44,103 bases of DNA from JBCDBH01 sp039184055. Its GTDB lineage: Bacteria > Acidobacteriota > Thermoanaerobaculia > Multivoradales > J023. Where the stretch lies: assembly GCA_039184055.1 (NCBI GenBank), contig JBCDBH010000003.1, positions 1 through 44,103 of the forward strand. The letters run 5' to 3'. The translations under genes were made by a program, and so were the position numbers. The notes under the pieces are model-generated. The model made no database searches and was not told the DNA's origin. It saw nothing but the letters and a program-made list of their open reading frames with translations. The stretch's first letter is position 1; the number at the start of each line of letters is the position of its first letter. Of this stretch, positions 1-7,948 are shown in pieces.

Positions 1-269
1 ACGAGATGGAAGGTGAACGGCATGTCGCGGTACGGCGAGTGCGCGGCGAGCTCGTAGCCGATTCGCCGCACGCGCTCGGCCGCTTCTCGATCTTCGACCG
101 GGCCGTATACCTGGAGCGCTTGACGAGCCGCGTCGACGCTCTTTTCGAAGAGATCGGGATCGCTGATCTTGGGCGGCGTCTGGGTGCTTGCCAAGATGGG
201 AATGAGAACGGCCGACCCCAGGATGACGACGAGGAGAAGCGAGCGAGTGGTGAGCGTCGACGGCGTCAT
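1..269 (-). CDS. M48-type metallopeptidase, N-terminal part (runs off the left edge)
   Basis: On the minus strand an ATG at 269 is preceded by a strong GGAGG two bases upstream, and the frame stays open to the window edge (89 codons). The translation starts with a basic/hydrophobic signal peptide (LLLVVILGSAVLIPILAS). It continues with a stretch ending in EAAERVRRIGYELAAHSPYRD and MPFTFHLV. That layout (a YGPVED-type stretch, then 'R..RIG..LA..S......PF.F.LV') is what I know from the N-terminus of secreted M48 / BepA-like peptidases, just before the zinc-binding domain. The HExxH motif would lie outside the window, so catalytic competence cannot be judged. It is divergent from the gene at 336 with a 66-bp shared upstream region. 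Confidence 0.6.
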   Translation of the reverse strand, partial: MTPSTLTTRSLLLVVILGSAVLIPILASTQTPPKISDPDLFEKSVDAARQALQVYGPVEDREAAERVRRIGYELAAHSPYRDMPFTFHL

Positions 270-335
270 AACCTCCAATCAATAAGCGAATTTCATGCCA
301 TGGCCCAGCGTCACGCTGTGATACCGTCCGAGGTT

Positions 336-620
336 ATGAGTGATCTCTTGATCGAGGTGTCCACGACTATTCCGTCCATGGAAGAGATGCGTCCGCGTCT
401 CGATGCCGCCCTCCACAAGCAATTTCCCGGCGGTCTACTGCAACGCAAATGGGACGGTGACGTTCTGACTTTGAGCGGTCCCGGCGCCAGTGGATCCGTG
501 GTGCTCGAAGGCGGCAAGCTGGTCGGTCGCGCCGATCTCAAGCCTCCGGCGAGCATGATGCGCGGGACCATCGAAGAGAAGATGGGCGCCGCGTTTCGCG
601 AAGCGGCGCAAGGCGACTGA
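336..620 (+). CDS. Polyhydroxyalkanoic acid system-like small protein
   Basis: A 94-residue protein starting MSDLLIEVSTTIPSMEEMRP. The ATG at 336 is chosen because CGAGG lies just upstream. The same frame stays open further left, but that extension is antisense to the M48-type gene and looks like a shadow. The body has the layout of the PHA-granule-region family (PF09650-like): a helix predicted over residues 14-28, then beta strands with WDGDVLTLSGPGASGSVVLE, and a C-terminal helix rich in Met/Glu (MMRGTIEEKMGAAFREA). The family length of about 90-100 residues fits. In proteobacteria such proteins sit near PHA genes, but none are visible here, so the role stays open. It is followed after about 34 bp by the AMP-binding-like gene. 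Confidence 0.6.
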   Translation: MSDLLIEVSTTIPSMEEMRPRLDAALHKQFPGGLLQRKWDGDVLTLSGPGASGSVVLEGGKLVGRADLKPPASMMRGTIEEKMGAAFREAAQGD

Positions 621-654
621 CACCACCTGACGACCCCCGACGCGGCCCACGACC

Positions 655-1509
655 GTGACCGCTAGCACGGCGCCCATTATCATGGCGACCGCTATCACGG
701 CGACCACTATCACGGCGACGCCCCCCAACCTGGGCGACCTTCTCGTCGCTCGCGCCCATGACGAGCAGCCGTGGCTCTTTTGGCGTGAAGACTACGATTG
801 GTGCTGGCTTTCCTTTCGTCAGGCGGTCGATCAAATCGCACGCACCGTCGAACGTTTACACGCTCGCGACATCGCCGACACTCCGTCTCCCATTGCGTAT
901 GACGCCTGGCTTTCTCCCGACGCCATAGCTGCCGATCTGGCGCTTCACTGCGCGGGCCGAAGCGCCGTTCCGGCGCGTCATGCCGATGATGCCGACACCT
1001 GGCTCAGCACCGATGATGATCTCGTCGAGGCGCGAAGCCGCCTCGATCGCTGGGATCCTGAGCCGCTGGCGATCTCCGGTGAGCTGGGTGGCGTCATCCT
1101 CGAGGGTCGACGGCTCGACGCCACGGCCCAACTCGACTCGGCGCGTCGACTCGAGAGGACACTCGCGCCCAAGCTCGAAGACACCAAGCGCCCGACCGTC
1201 GCCGTGATCACCTCGGCGCTCGACGAGCCATGGGTACGTGAGCTCGTGTGGTGGAGCCTGCTCACCCGTTCCGCCCTCATCCTCGAACCGAGCCTCGCCG
1301 TTCTCGCCTCGACCGCGCACTGGGCTCGACCTCACCTGGTGTCCGCGCCCGTTTCAGCTCTACGTTCGTTCGCCGCCAACGTCACCGGCCGACCGCGTCG
1401 TCACAAACGGCTACGGCTGGTGATCGGGGAGCGAAGTTGGAACGACGGCAATGAGCAAGTCTGGGAGCCGCTCGATGTCGCGTACGTCGCAATCACCCAG
1501 ATCGATTGA
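655..1509 (+). CDS. Degenerate AMP-dependent synthetase-like protein
   Basis: About 284 residues from GTG 655, or 275 from ATG 682; neither has a clear ribosome binding site. The N-terminal part (PWLFWREDYDWCWLSFRQ) resembles the opening of acyl-CoA/AMP-forming synthetases, where substrate entry is followed by 'SF.Q....I...V..L'. The middle (RPTVAVITSALDEPWVRELV, then ALILEPSLAVLASTAHWARP) resembles the region where those enzymes place their P-loop-like (S/T)SGTTGxPK motif, but that motif is absent. Length is about half that of a full synthetase and no C-terminal adenylate domain is present. I read it as a degenerate or repurposed relative, probably not an active ligase. The first codons fall inside a 15-bp tandem repeat. 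It converges on the DUF4126 gene with 7 bp between stops. Confidence 0.45.
   Translation: MTASTAPIIMATAITATTITATPPNLGDLLVARAHDEQPWLFWREDYDWCWLSFRQAVDQIARTVERLHARDIADTPSPIAYDAWLSPDAIAADLALHCAGRSAVPARHADDADTWLSTDDDLVEARSRLDRWDPEPLAISGELGGVILEGRRLDATAQLDSARRLERTLAPKLEDTKRPTVAVITSALDEPWVRELVWWSLLTRSALILEPSLAVLASTAHWARPHLVSAPVSALRSFAANVTGRPRRHKRLRLVIGERSWNDGNEQVWEPLDVAYVAITQID
657..720. repeat. 15-bp imperfect tandem repeat, four copies
   Basis: Four consecutive 15-bp units occur at 657-671, 672-686, 687-701 and 702-716, with a partial fifth. The last two are nearly identical (GACCGCTATCACGGC and GACCACTATCACGGC); the first two differ at several bases. The unit is a multiple of three, so copy changes keep the reading frame. 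On the plus strand it encodes Thr/Ala/Ile-rich pentads at the N-terminus of the AMP-binding-like protein. Confidence 0.8.
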
Positions 1510-1516
1510 ACCTCCT

Positions 1517-2785
1517 TCAGGCCTGAGGCAGGGGCGGCGGCAGGGGCGGCAGCGTGACTTGCGGTTGAAATTCGAGTTGCATCCGCTCGACCAGTGCTTT
1601 GCGGTAGATCCAGTAGTTGATATAGCACATCGCTGGAAGCACGAAACCACCCACACCGGGTATCCACTGGACGGCGAGGAGTACGATGTTGAGCATGCGG
1701 ACCCCGATTCGCATCATGCACCCGGTGCTGCGTGGGATGTACGTTCGCAGGCTGGAAATCAAGCTCAACCGGTAGTAGATGATTCCTGGGATCAGACCGA
1801 GGATAGGAATCAGGCTGAGACCGAAACAGACCGACGCTGTAGGCCAGAGCTTCCTGTCGAGGAAGGCGATATAGCTCTCTGCCCAGGCTCGGGAAGGAAG
1901 AACTTGCCGATTGCAGGCCGGACACGTCTGAGAGAGCCGACGTTCTGGAAGTCGTTCAGCGCAGTGAATACAACGCCGACGACCGAGTAGCTCGAGCCGG
2001 TGGAGATCGAGGTCGGTCGCGACCACGCTCTTTGCGCCCAACATACCCAGGCGTAGTGGAGCTGGGTTTACGTATTCACACTGGGCACACTGCAGAGACG
2101 ATGGCGAGCTCGGGTGGCCACATGACGGACATGGAGTCTTTTGCTTCTCTTCCCTCGCTCGAATGATGCGTTGCACGATGATCATGCCGACAACCGTCAA
2201 ACCGGCGACGATCAGCGTCAGGACGGGTAGCAACACCAAAAAGATCATGCCGCCACCGACCCAACCATCCTCGGCCCAGCTGATGAGCTTACGGAGCCCG
2301 ATATCGTCGTTTTCGTCGAGCTCGCGGAGGGCCGCGACGATCGACTGACGGATCGTTGCCAGCAGCCAAACAGTGGCCGCGAGAAAAAGAGACCATGCGA
2401 CGGGCCAGCCAAAGCCGGCCTTGTGGATGGGCAAAGCCACGCTCGCGAGACCGACAACCGCTGTCGGTGTCACAACAGAGGTGGCGACAAAGTTGCCGAA
2501 CGATTTGATCCACTTGTCAAAGGTTGCATAGAGCTCGGCTGCAAGTGGATCTTTATCCGCCATCGATTCGACGATGGCCAAGCCGCCAAGAACGAGTAGC
2601 GTCTGGTCGGCAATGAACCATCCAGGCACTTCGAGAAGGAATCCAGCTTCGAGGACACCCCATTCGCCGATCAATGAGAGTGCACCCTCGGCTTGCAGCC
2701 GAGCGATGGCGGCGAGGAAGAATGTCGTGGCGAAGACACGGGATGCGAAGAAAGGCAAAGATCCGAGGCTAAACGCAAAGAACAT
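1517..2785 (-). CDS. DUF4126 membrane protein with two zinc ribbons
   Basis: 422 residues. ATG at 2785 follows a good GGGAGGAACGA ribosome binding site. The first ~220 residues are hydrophobic with several membrane segments and match the DUF4126 pattern (an 'ESMADKDPLA' stretch after a hydrophobic segment, and a later 'SWAEDG' stretch before further membrane helices). Then come two cysteine-knuckle pairs: CPSCGHPSSPSSLQCAQC and CIHCAERLPERRLSQTCPAC, each a four-Cys rubredoxin-like zinc ribbon. The last ~130 residues are again membrane-embedded (LSLIPILGLIPGIIYYRLSL) and end with a Pro-rich tail. The function of DUF4126 is unknown. The cytosolic zinc ribbons between two membrane modules suggest a scaffold or sensor, which is inference. 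It is divergent from upp. Confidence 0.7.
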   Translation of the reverse strand: MFFAFSLGSLPFFASRVFATTFFLAAIARLQAEGALSLIGEWGVLEAGFLLEVPGWFIADQTLLVLGGLAIVESMADKDPLAAELYATFDKWIKSFGNFVATSVVTPTAVVGLASVALPIHKAGFGWPVAWSLFLAATVWLLATIRQSIVAALRELDENDDIGLRKLISWAEDGWVGGGMIFLVLLPVLTLIVAGLTVVGMIIVQRIIRAREEKQKTPCPSCGHPSSPSSLQCAQCEYVNPAPLRLGMLGAKSVVATDLDLHRLELLGRRRCIHCAERLPERRLSQTCPACNRQVLPSRAWAESYIAFLDRKLWPTASVCFGLSLIPILGLIPGIIYYRLSLISSLRTYIPRSTGCMMRIGVRMLNIVLLAVQWIPGVGGFVLPAMCYINYWIYRKALVERMQLEFQPQVTLPPLPPPLPQA

Positions 2786-2849
2786 TCGTTCCTCCCATAG
2801 TGTCTAGCGGGGTGTCCACCTGGTACGATCCGACCCGGAGGAGGCTTCG

Positions 2850-3479
2850 ATGGATACCGTTACAGTCGTCAATCACCCACTCGTTCAACATAAATTGACC
2901 CTGCTTCGCGACAAGAACACTTCGACTGCCGTGTTTCGCAGTCTGGCTCGCGAGCTCAGTATGTTGCTCGCCTACGAAGTAACGCGAGATCTTCCGGTGA
3001 CGAAGGTCACGATTGAAACGCCGGTGGCGCCGATGGTCGGCACGCGTCTCGATGGTAAGGAGCTGGTCTTGGTCGGCATCCTGCGTGCCGGTCTCGGGCT
3101 GGTCGACGGGATGCTGCATATCGTGCCGTCGGCAGTCGTGGGGCATATCGGTCTGCGTCGCAATGAGGAGACCCTCGAGCCCGAGTCCTATTACCTCAAC
3201 CTGCCTCCCGCTATCGATCAGCGAGAGGTGGTGGTACTCGATCCGATGCTCGCCACCGCGGGGACGGCGATCTACGCGCTCGATCAGCTCAAGCAGCACG
3301 GCGCTCGCTCGTTACGATTCGTGTGTTTGCTCGCTGCGCCCGAAGGGATCGAGCGGTTTCACCAGCACCATCCCGATGTGCCGGTGGTGACCGGTGCGAT
3401 CGACGAGAAGCTCAATGAAAAGGGCTATATCGTGCCGGGTTTGGGTGACGCCGGCGATCGTCTCTACGGCACGTTGTAA
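2850..3479 (+). CDS. upp: Uracil phosphoribosyltransferase
   Basis: 209 residues, the usual UPRTase length. It makes UMP from uracil and PRPP in pyrimidine salvage in the cytosol. The family signatures are present: ILRAGLGLVDGML at 77-89, the PRPP-binding loop LDPMLATAGTA at 130-140 (the usual loop is ATGGTA, so one Gly is Ala here), and the uracil-binding C-terminus YIVPGLGDAGDRLYGT near 193-208. ATG at 2850 follows GGAGGAGG with ideal spacing. It is a single-gene unit between the divergent DUF4126 gene and the convergent mlaD gene, whose stops are 9 bp apart with no hairpin visible. Confidence 0.95.
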   Translation: MDTVTVVNHPLVQHKLTLLRDKNTSTAVFRSLARELSMLLAYEVTRDLPVTKVTIETPVAPMVGTRLDGKELVLVGILRAGLGLVDGMLHIVPSAVVGHIGLRRNEETLEPESYYLNLPPAIDQREVVVLDPMLATAGTAIYALDQLKQHGARSLRFVCLLAAPEGIERFHQHHPDVPVVTGAIDEKLNEKGYIVPGLGDAGDRLYGTL

Positions 3480-3487
3480 GCAACGCG

Positions 3488-4951
3488 TTAGAAACCACCG
3501 AGCGGTACGGCGCCGAGCAGGTATTTCAAGTCTTCGTCACGCCAGGTGAGTGAGGCGCCGATGAAAAAGGCGTCGTTGTCGTCGAGCAGGAAATCGTCCC
3601 AGCCACCGATCACCGAGAGGTTGTCGGTGAGGCGGTAGCGACCGGTGAGCCGGAGATGGGGATCGAGGTCGTCGACCCGGTCGAAGTCGAAGGCTTCGAG
3701 GGTGAAGCGAAGACGCCGCTCGAGCAGGTCGTAGTCGATCGCCGCGCCGCCTTCGGATTCGATCAGTCCGGCGCGAATGCGGAAGCGATCGAAGGCCAAA
3801 CCGAGCTGAGCGGAGATGGTGTAGTCGTCTTCGATCGTGCGACGTCGCCGCGTTTCGGTTTCGGTACGGCCGTCGTCGAAGGTGGTGGTGATGATGTCGG
3901 TCTTGACGTCGACACTGCCACCCGGAGTGTCGACGATGGCGACACGATAGAAGCGGCTGGTCTCGGGTGGGGAGATTTCGAGACTGAACGCGGCGCGGCT
4001 TTCGTCGTCTTCGCTGTAGAGCGCGCCTTCGAGACCGAAATCGAATTGCAGACGCTGGACGCGACCCAAGGTCTCGGTGAGCCCGTCGACCCCGGTTTCG
4101 ATCGAGCCGAGGGTGGAGACCAGTGAATCGTGTGCCTGGTCGTCGTAGACCAATTTGCCGAGCGTGCCTTCGCCGCTGCTGATCTGCGTCGAAATGTCGT
4201 TGAGATTGTCGGCGGTGGTCTGGAGCTTGACGGTGAGGGTTTCGATGTTCTCCAGACTGCCGGCGAGCTCGTCGCGGTTGTCGTCGACCACGGTTTGAAT
4301 CTCACCGAGCACGCTTTGCAATTGTGAGGTGATCGCCGGGAGCTCACGTGCCAAGGTGGTGCTGAAGACCTCGAAGTTGGCGATGGTGTTGTCGACCTGG
4401 GTGCGATTGGTGTCGACGAGATCGCGGATCGAGGCGCTGGTGGCCTCGAGGTTGTCGAGCAGGCGGGAGATCTTGTCGCCGATATTTTCTTGACGAAGAT
4501 CTTCGGTGAGCCCTTCGATCGACTCGCCGATGCCGCTGAAGCTCTCGAGCGCCTGGTCGATCGATGGTGCGGTCTCACCCGGAATCAACGCGCCCTGAGC
4601 CAGCGGTGTGGCCCCGTCGGGCCCGGGAATCAGCTCGACGTATTTGTCACCCAAAATACCGGCGTTGGTGATGCGGGCACGGATTCCTTCGTTGAGCGGG
4701 ATGGACTGCTCGAGATCGATCAAGACGCGCGCCCGTCGGCCGTCGAGGGTGATGTCCTCGACCGTGCCCACGCGGACACCGGCCATACGTACCGGTGCTT
4801 TGCGGTCGAGCCCTTCGACCGAATCGAATATGGCTTCGACACCGGCCACTTGTTCGGTAAAGGGGCTGAGATCTTCGACCTCGATCACCAAATAGGCGAG
4901 CACCGCCAGGGCCACGGTGAAAAAAATGCCGACTTTGATCACGTTTGTCAT
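3488..4951 (-). CDS. mlaD: MCE/MlaD-family protein with C-terminal beta-barrel-like domain
   Basis: 487 residues, far longer than E. coli MlaD (~180). There is an N-terminal membrane anchor (VGIFFTVALAVLAYLVIEV, residues ~7-25). The MCE domain spans ~36-113 (FDSVEGLDRKAPVRMAGVRVG, then ITNAGILGDKYVELIPG). A long helical/coiled-coil stretch of ~120-290 is rich in Leu, Thr and Asn with repeated 'NLE', 'IETL' and 'NLNDI'. The last ~190 residues alternate polar and hydrophobic residues with many Asp/Arg/Tyr (YRVAIVDTPGG, LRFTLEAFDF, LRLTGRYRLTDN) and end in Phe, as outer-membrane beta-barrels do. MCE proteins pass phospholipid between membranes; here one chain could bridge from the inner membrane to the outer membrane. 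It is the third gene of mlaE-mlaF-mlaD, 50 bp after mlaF. Confidence 0.85.
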   Translation of the reverse strand: MTNVIKVGIFFTVALAVLAYLVIEVEDLSPFTEQVAGVEAIFDSVEGLDRKAPVRMAGVRVGTVEDITLDGRRARVLIDLEQSIPLNEGIRARITNAGILGDKYVELIPGPDGATPLAQGALIPGETAPSIDQALESFSGIGESIEGLTEDLRQENIGDKISRLLDNLEATSASIRDLVDTNRTQVDNTIANFEVFSTTLARELPAITSQLQSVLGEIQTVVDDNRDELAGSLENIETLTVKLQTTADNLNDISTQISSGEGTLGKLVYDDQAHDSLVSTLGSIETGVDGLTETLGRVQRLQFDFGLEGALYSEDDESRAAFSLEISPPETSRFYRVAIVDTPGGSVDVKTDIITTTFDDGRTETETRRRRTIEDDYTISAQLGLAFDRFRIRAGLIESEGGAAIDYDLLERRLRFTLEAFDFDRVDDLDPHLRLTGRYRLTDNLSVIGGWDDFLLDDNDAFFIGASLTWRDEDLKYLLGAVPLGGF

Positions 4952-5001
4952 GGATGGCGCTCGCTGGTCATGGATCGCTATTCTCGCTCATCATCACACG
5001 G

Positions 5002-5766
5002 TCAGCCGTCGTGGAGTGGACCTTCGGCGCTGCCGGCGAGGAATTGCTGGACAAAGGGATTGGTGCTGGCGCGAAACGCATTGGGTGGACCGATCTCGAT
5101 GATTTGTCCACCGTGCAGCATGGCGAGCCGATCGGCGATTCGAAAGGCGCTATTCAAATCGTGGGTGATGGTGACCGTGGTCGAGCCGAGCTGTTTGCGC
5201 AACGAGATGATCACCTGATCGATGATCGCGGTGAGCACCGGATCCAAACCGGTGGTGGGCTCGTCGAAAAGCAAGATCTTGGGCTCGAGGGCGATCGAGC
5301 GGGCAAAGCCCACCCGTCGACGCATGCCTCCCGATAGCTCGGAGGGGAGCTTGTGACCGGCCTGCTCGAGATCCACCATGTCGAGACACTCGGCCACCCG
5401 CGCGTCGATTTCCGAGCGGCTCATCTTGGTCGAGCGACGCAGCGGAAAGGCAACGTTCTCGTAGACCGTCATCGAATCGAAGAGCGCGCCTTCCTGAAAC
5501 GACATACCGAAACGACGACGAAAGTTGGTGATCTGGCGATCGGAGAGCGTGGCGAGATCGACACCGTCGACTTCCACCGTGCCCGTGTCGGGTCGGAGGA
5601 GTCGGATCATGTGTTTGAGCAACACGCTCTTGCCCGATCCCGAGCCTCCCAGGATGACGAGCGACTCACCGGTGTCGACGTCGAGATCGATGCCACGCAA
5701 GACCTCTTTCGGCCCGAAGGCCTTTTCGACGCCGCGCAGACGGATGATGCTCTCGATCGTACTCAT
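5002..5766 (-). CDS. mlaF: Mla-type ABC transporter ATPase
   Basis: 254 residues from ATG 5766, whose A is shared with the TGA of mlaE (TGATG overlap), pointing to translational coupling; the open frame upstream of this ATG is only mlaE shadow. Walker A is GGSGSGKS (40-47), the Q-loop lies around 'MSFQEGALFDSMTVYENV', the signature LSGGM is at 144-148, and Walker B ILLFDEP is near 164-170 followed by TTGLDP. The D-loop and H-loop (TVTITHDL) are present, so it should hydrolyse ATP. The 'QEGALFDSMTVYENVAFPLR' stretch is typical of the MlaF subfamily. It powers lipid movement by the MlaE permease. Confidence 0.92.
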   Translation of the reverse strand: MSTIESIIRLRGVEKAFGPKEVLRGIDLDVDTGESLVILGGSGSGKSVLLKHMIRLLRPDTGTVEVDGVDLATLSDRQITNFRRRFGMSFQEGALFDSMTVYENVAFPLRRSTKMSRSEIDARVAECLDMVDLEQAGHKLPSELSGGMRRRVGFARSIALEPKILLFDEPTTGLDPVLTAIIDQVIISLRKQLGSTTVTITHDLNSAFRIADRLAMLHGGQIIEIGPPNAFRASTNPFVQQFLAGSAEGPLHDG

Positions 5767-6527
5767 CAGAAAAGGATCTTGGTGAGAAAGAAGTCGGTGA
5801 TCAGGATCGAAATCGATCCCAAGACGACGGCGCGGGTGGTCGCCTGGCCGACGCCTTCGGCGCCGCCCCGGGTGAAATAGCCCTGCATACAGCCAATGGT
5901 CGACAACAACATACCGAATACCGCCGCTTTGATCAGACCCGAGGTCAGATCGTTGAGCTCCATGTATTGATACGTGTTGTCGATATAGGTCACCGGGTTG
6001 GCCCCCAACAACACCACCGCGATCAGATAACCGCCGAGAATACCCACCAGATCGGCAAGGGCGACGAGGAGCGGCAGGGTCAGGGTCGTCGCCCACACGC
6101 GGGGCACCATCAAATAGTGGAACGGGTCGGTCGCCAACACTTCGAGCGCGTCGATTTGCTCGGTGACCCGCATCGTGCCGAGCTCGGCGCCCATCGCCGA
6201 ACCCACGCGGCCAGCGATCATGAGCGCCGCCAACACCGGCGCGAGCTCACGCACCATCGACAGCGCCACCAGCGAGCCGACGTAGCTCTCGGCGTCGAAA
6301 CGCGCCAGCACCGTAAATGTCTGAAGCGCCATCACCATGCCGGTGAAGAGCGCGGTCAGCATGACGACCGGCAGCGAGTCGACGCCCACCCGCACCATCT
6401 GGCGAAAAAGCTGGGCGAAATCGTAGGGCGGGCGTGGCGTCCACACCATCACACGCCAAAACGTGATCGCGAACCGCCCCATCGCGAGGAAGAAGTTGTC
6501 GAGAAATGAGGCGATACGGTCGATCAT
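5766..6527 (-). CDS. mlaE: MlaE-family lipid ABC permease
   Basis: 253 residues, the normal MlaE length, with an N-terminal amphipathic helix and about five membrane segments. Family marks are TFTVLARFDAESYVGSLVAL, RELAPVLAALMIAGRVGSAM and GAELGTMRVTEQIDALEVLA; the last includes the E-x-G-T-M-x-V-x-EQIDAL motif that defines MlaE/YrbE permeases. It forms the inner-membrane complex with MlaF and MlaD for phospholipid trafficking. It starts 47 bp after proA on the same strand, so the lipid-transport genes are probably co-transcribed with proBA. Confidence 0.93.
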   Translation of the reverse strand: MIDRIASFLDNFFLAMGRFAITFWRVMVWTPRPPYDFAQLFRQMVRVGVDSLPVVMLTALFTGMVMALQTFTVLARFDAESYVGSLVALSMVRELAPVLAALMIAGRVGSAMGAELGTMRVTEQIDALEVLATDPFHYLMVPRVWATTLTLPLLVALADLVGILGGYLIAVVLLGANPVTYIDNTYQYMELNDLTSGLIKAAVFGMLLSTIGCMQGYFTRGGAEGVGQATTRAVVLGSISILITDFFLTKILF

Positions 6528-6574
6528 CAGGATAGGCCTGTCGGCGAGACGCCCGGGAGACTATCAGGCTTCCG

Positions 6575-7915
6575 CTATGAATCGTCCTCCTCGAGAGGCA
6601 GCGACCGATGCAGAAAGCTCTGCTTGCCCGGTCCGTAGGCGCCGGCGGTTTGACCGTGCCCATGGAGCAACCAGCGGGTGGTGAGCAAGCCGTCGATGCC
6701 AACCGGGCCGCGTGCATGGATACGGCCGGTGGCGATCCCGACTTCGGCGCCGAGACCGTAGCGAAAGCCATCGGCGAAACGAGTCGACGCGTTCCAGAAC
6801 ACCGACGCCGAGTCGACCCGGGCGAGAAACGCCTCGCCGGTCGCCTGATTTTTGGTGACGATGGCGTCGGTGTGGGCCGATCCATGCTGGTGGATGTGTT
6901 CGATCGCCTGATCGAGATCGTCGACGACACGGATCGACAGGGTGAGGTCGCCGTACTCCTTTCGCCAATCCTCCTCGGTGGCCGGCTCGGCCCACGGCGC
7001 GACCGCACGGCTTTCGGTATCGCACCGCAGGTCGATCCCAGCTTCGCGGAGCGTGTGGCACATCCCGGCGAGGTGGGGGAGAAAGTCGCGGTGGACGAGC
7101 ACGGTCTCGGTGGCGTTGCAGGCGGCCGGATAGTCGCATTTGCCATCGATGGTGAGCCGGACCGCCATCGCTCGATCGGCGTCGCGGTCGACATAGAGGT
7201 GACAGACGCCTTCGGCGTGTCCGAGCACGGGAATACGCGTGGAGTTCTGGATGGTTCGCACGAGCTCGCCCGAGCCTCGCGGAATCACCAAGTCGATGTG
7301 TTGATCTTGATCGAGCAGGGCAGAGATGGAGGAACGTTCTTCGACTCCGACCACGGTCTCGATCGGCAGATCGTGAGCCGCCAGAGCGTCGCGTAGACAG
7401 TCGACCAGGACACGATTCGAGTGTCGCGCCTCGCTGCCGCCTTTGAGGATCACCGCATCACCGGCGCGCAAGGCCAAGGAGCCGATCTGGATCACCGCGT
7501 CGGGACGGCTCTCGAAGATGATCAACAAGACACCGAGCGGGCTTTGCACCTGCCGTAGCTCGAGACCATCGTCGAGCAGCGTACGACGGAGCGTACGGCC
7601 GACCGGGTCGGCGAGCGCCGCGAGCTGGTCGACACCGGCGCGCAAGACATCGAGCTTGGCGTGGTCGAGTCGCAGACGTTTGCGCAGCGGCAGTTCGAGA
7701 CCACCGGTCTCGGCGGTATCGAGATCGCGTTGATTGGCTTCGAGAATGTGATTCCGACGAGCATCCAAGAGCGTGCTCAAGGTGTTGAGGACGGCGGTCC
7801 GTTGGCTGGCCGTGGCCGCTCCGAAACGTCGCTGCGCCTGACGAACCCGGGTGGCCACGCTCGTGGCGTCGAAGGTTTGCGTTGCGGGCTGCACGGGTGT
7901 CGAAAGAGAGGTCAT
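6575..7915 (-). CDS. proA: Gamma-glutamyl phosphate reductase
   Basis: 446 residues, slightly longer than the typical ~420 because of a short N-terminal extension. It catalyses the NADPH-dependent reduction of gamma-glutamyl phosphate to glutamate semialdehyde, the second step of proline synthesis, in the cytosol. Clear ProA landmarks are PLGVLLIIFESRPDAVIQIGSL (cut short here), LKGGSEARHSN, DLVIPRGSGELV, the catalytic-Cys region KCDYPAACNATETVL, and the C-terminal FADGFRYGLGAEVGIATGRIH. The last segment (ARGPVGIDGLLTTRWLLHG) is canonical. It follows proB by 33 bp. Confidence 0.96.
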   Translation of the reverse strand: MTSLSTPVQPATQTFDATSVATRVRQAQRRFGAATASQRTAVLNTLSTLLDARRNHILEANQRDLDTAETGGLELPLRKRLRLDHAKLDVLRAGVDQLAALADPVGRTLRRTLLDDGLELRQVQSPLGVLLIIFESRPDAVIQIGSLALRAGDAVILKGGSEARHSNRVLVDCLRDALAAHDLPIETVVGVEERSSISALLDQDQHIDLVIPRGSGELVRTIQNSTRIPVLGHAEGVCHLYVDRDADRAMAVRLTIDGKCDYPAACNATETVLVHRDFLPHLAGMCHTLREAGIDLRCDTESRAVAPWAEPATEEDWRKEYGDLTLSIRVVDDLDQAIEHIHQHGSAHTDAIVTKNQATGEAFLARVDSASVFWNASTRFADGFRYGLGAEVGIATGRIHARGPVGIDGLLTTRWLLHGHGQTAGAYGPGKQSFLHRSLPLEEDDS

Positions 7916-7948
7916 GGTGATCCTCGAGAGTTGGTGAGAGGCGTGAGG

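Noticed and set aside
6..335. N-terminal part of a longer plus-strand frame ahead of the PHA-system-like gene
   Set aside because: It is antisense to a convincing minus-strand signal peptide and M48-type start with its own GGAGG; the real plus-strand start is ATG 336.
657..716. CRISPR-like array
   Set aside because: 15-bp units are directly contiguous with no spacers and lie inside a reading frame.
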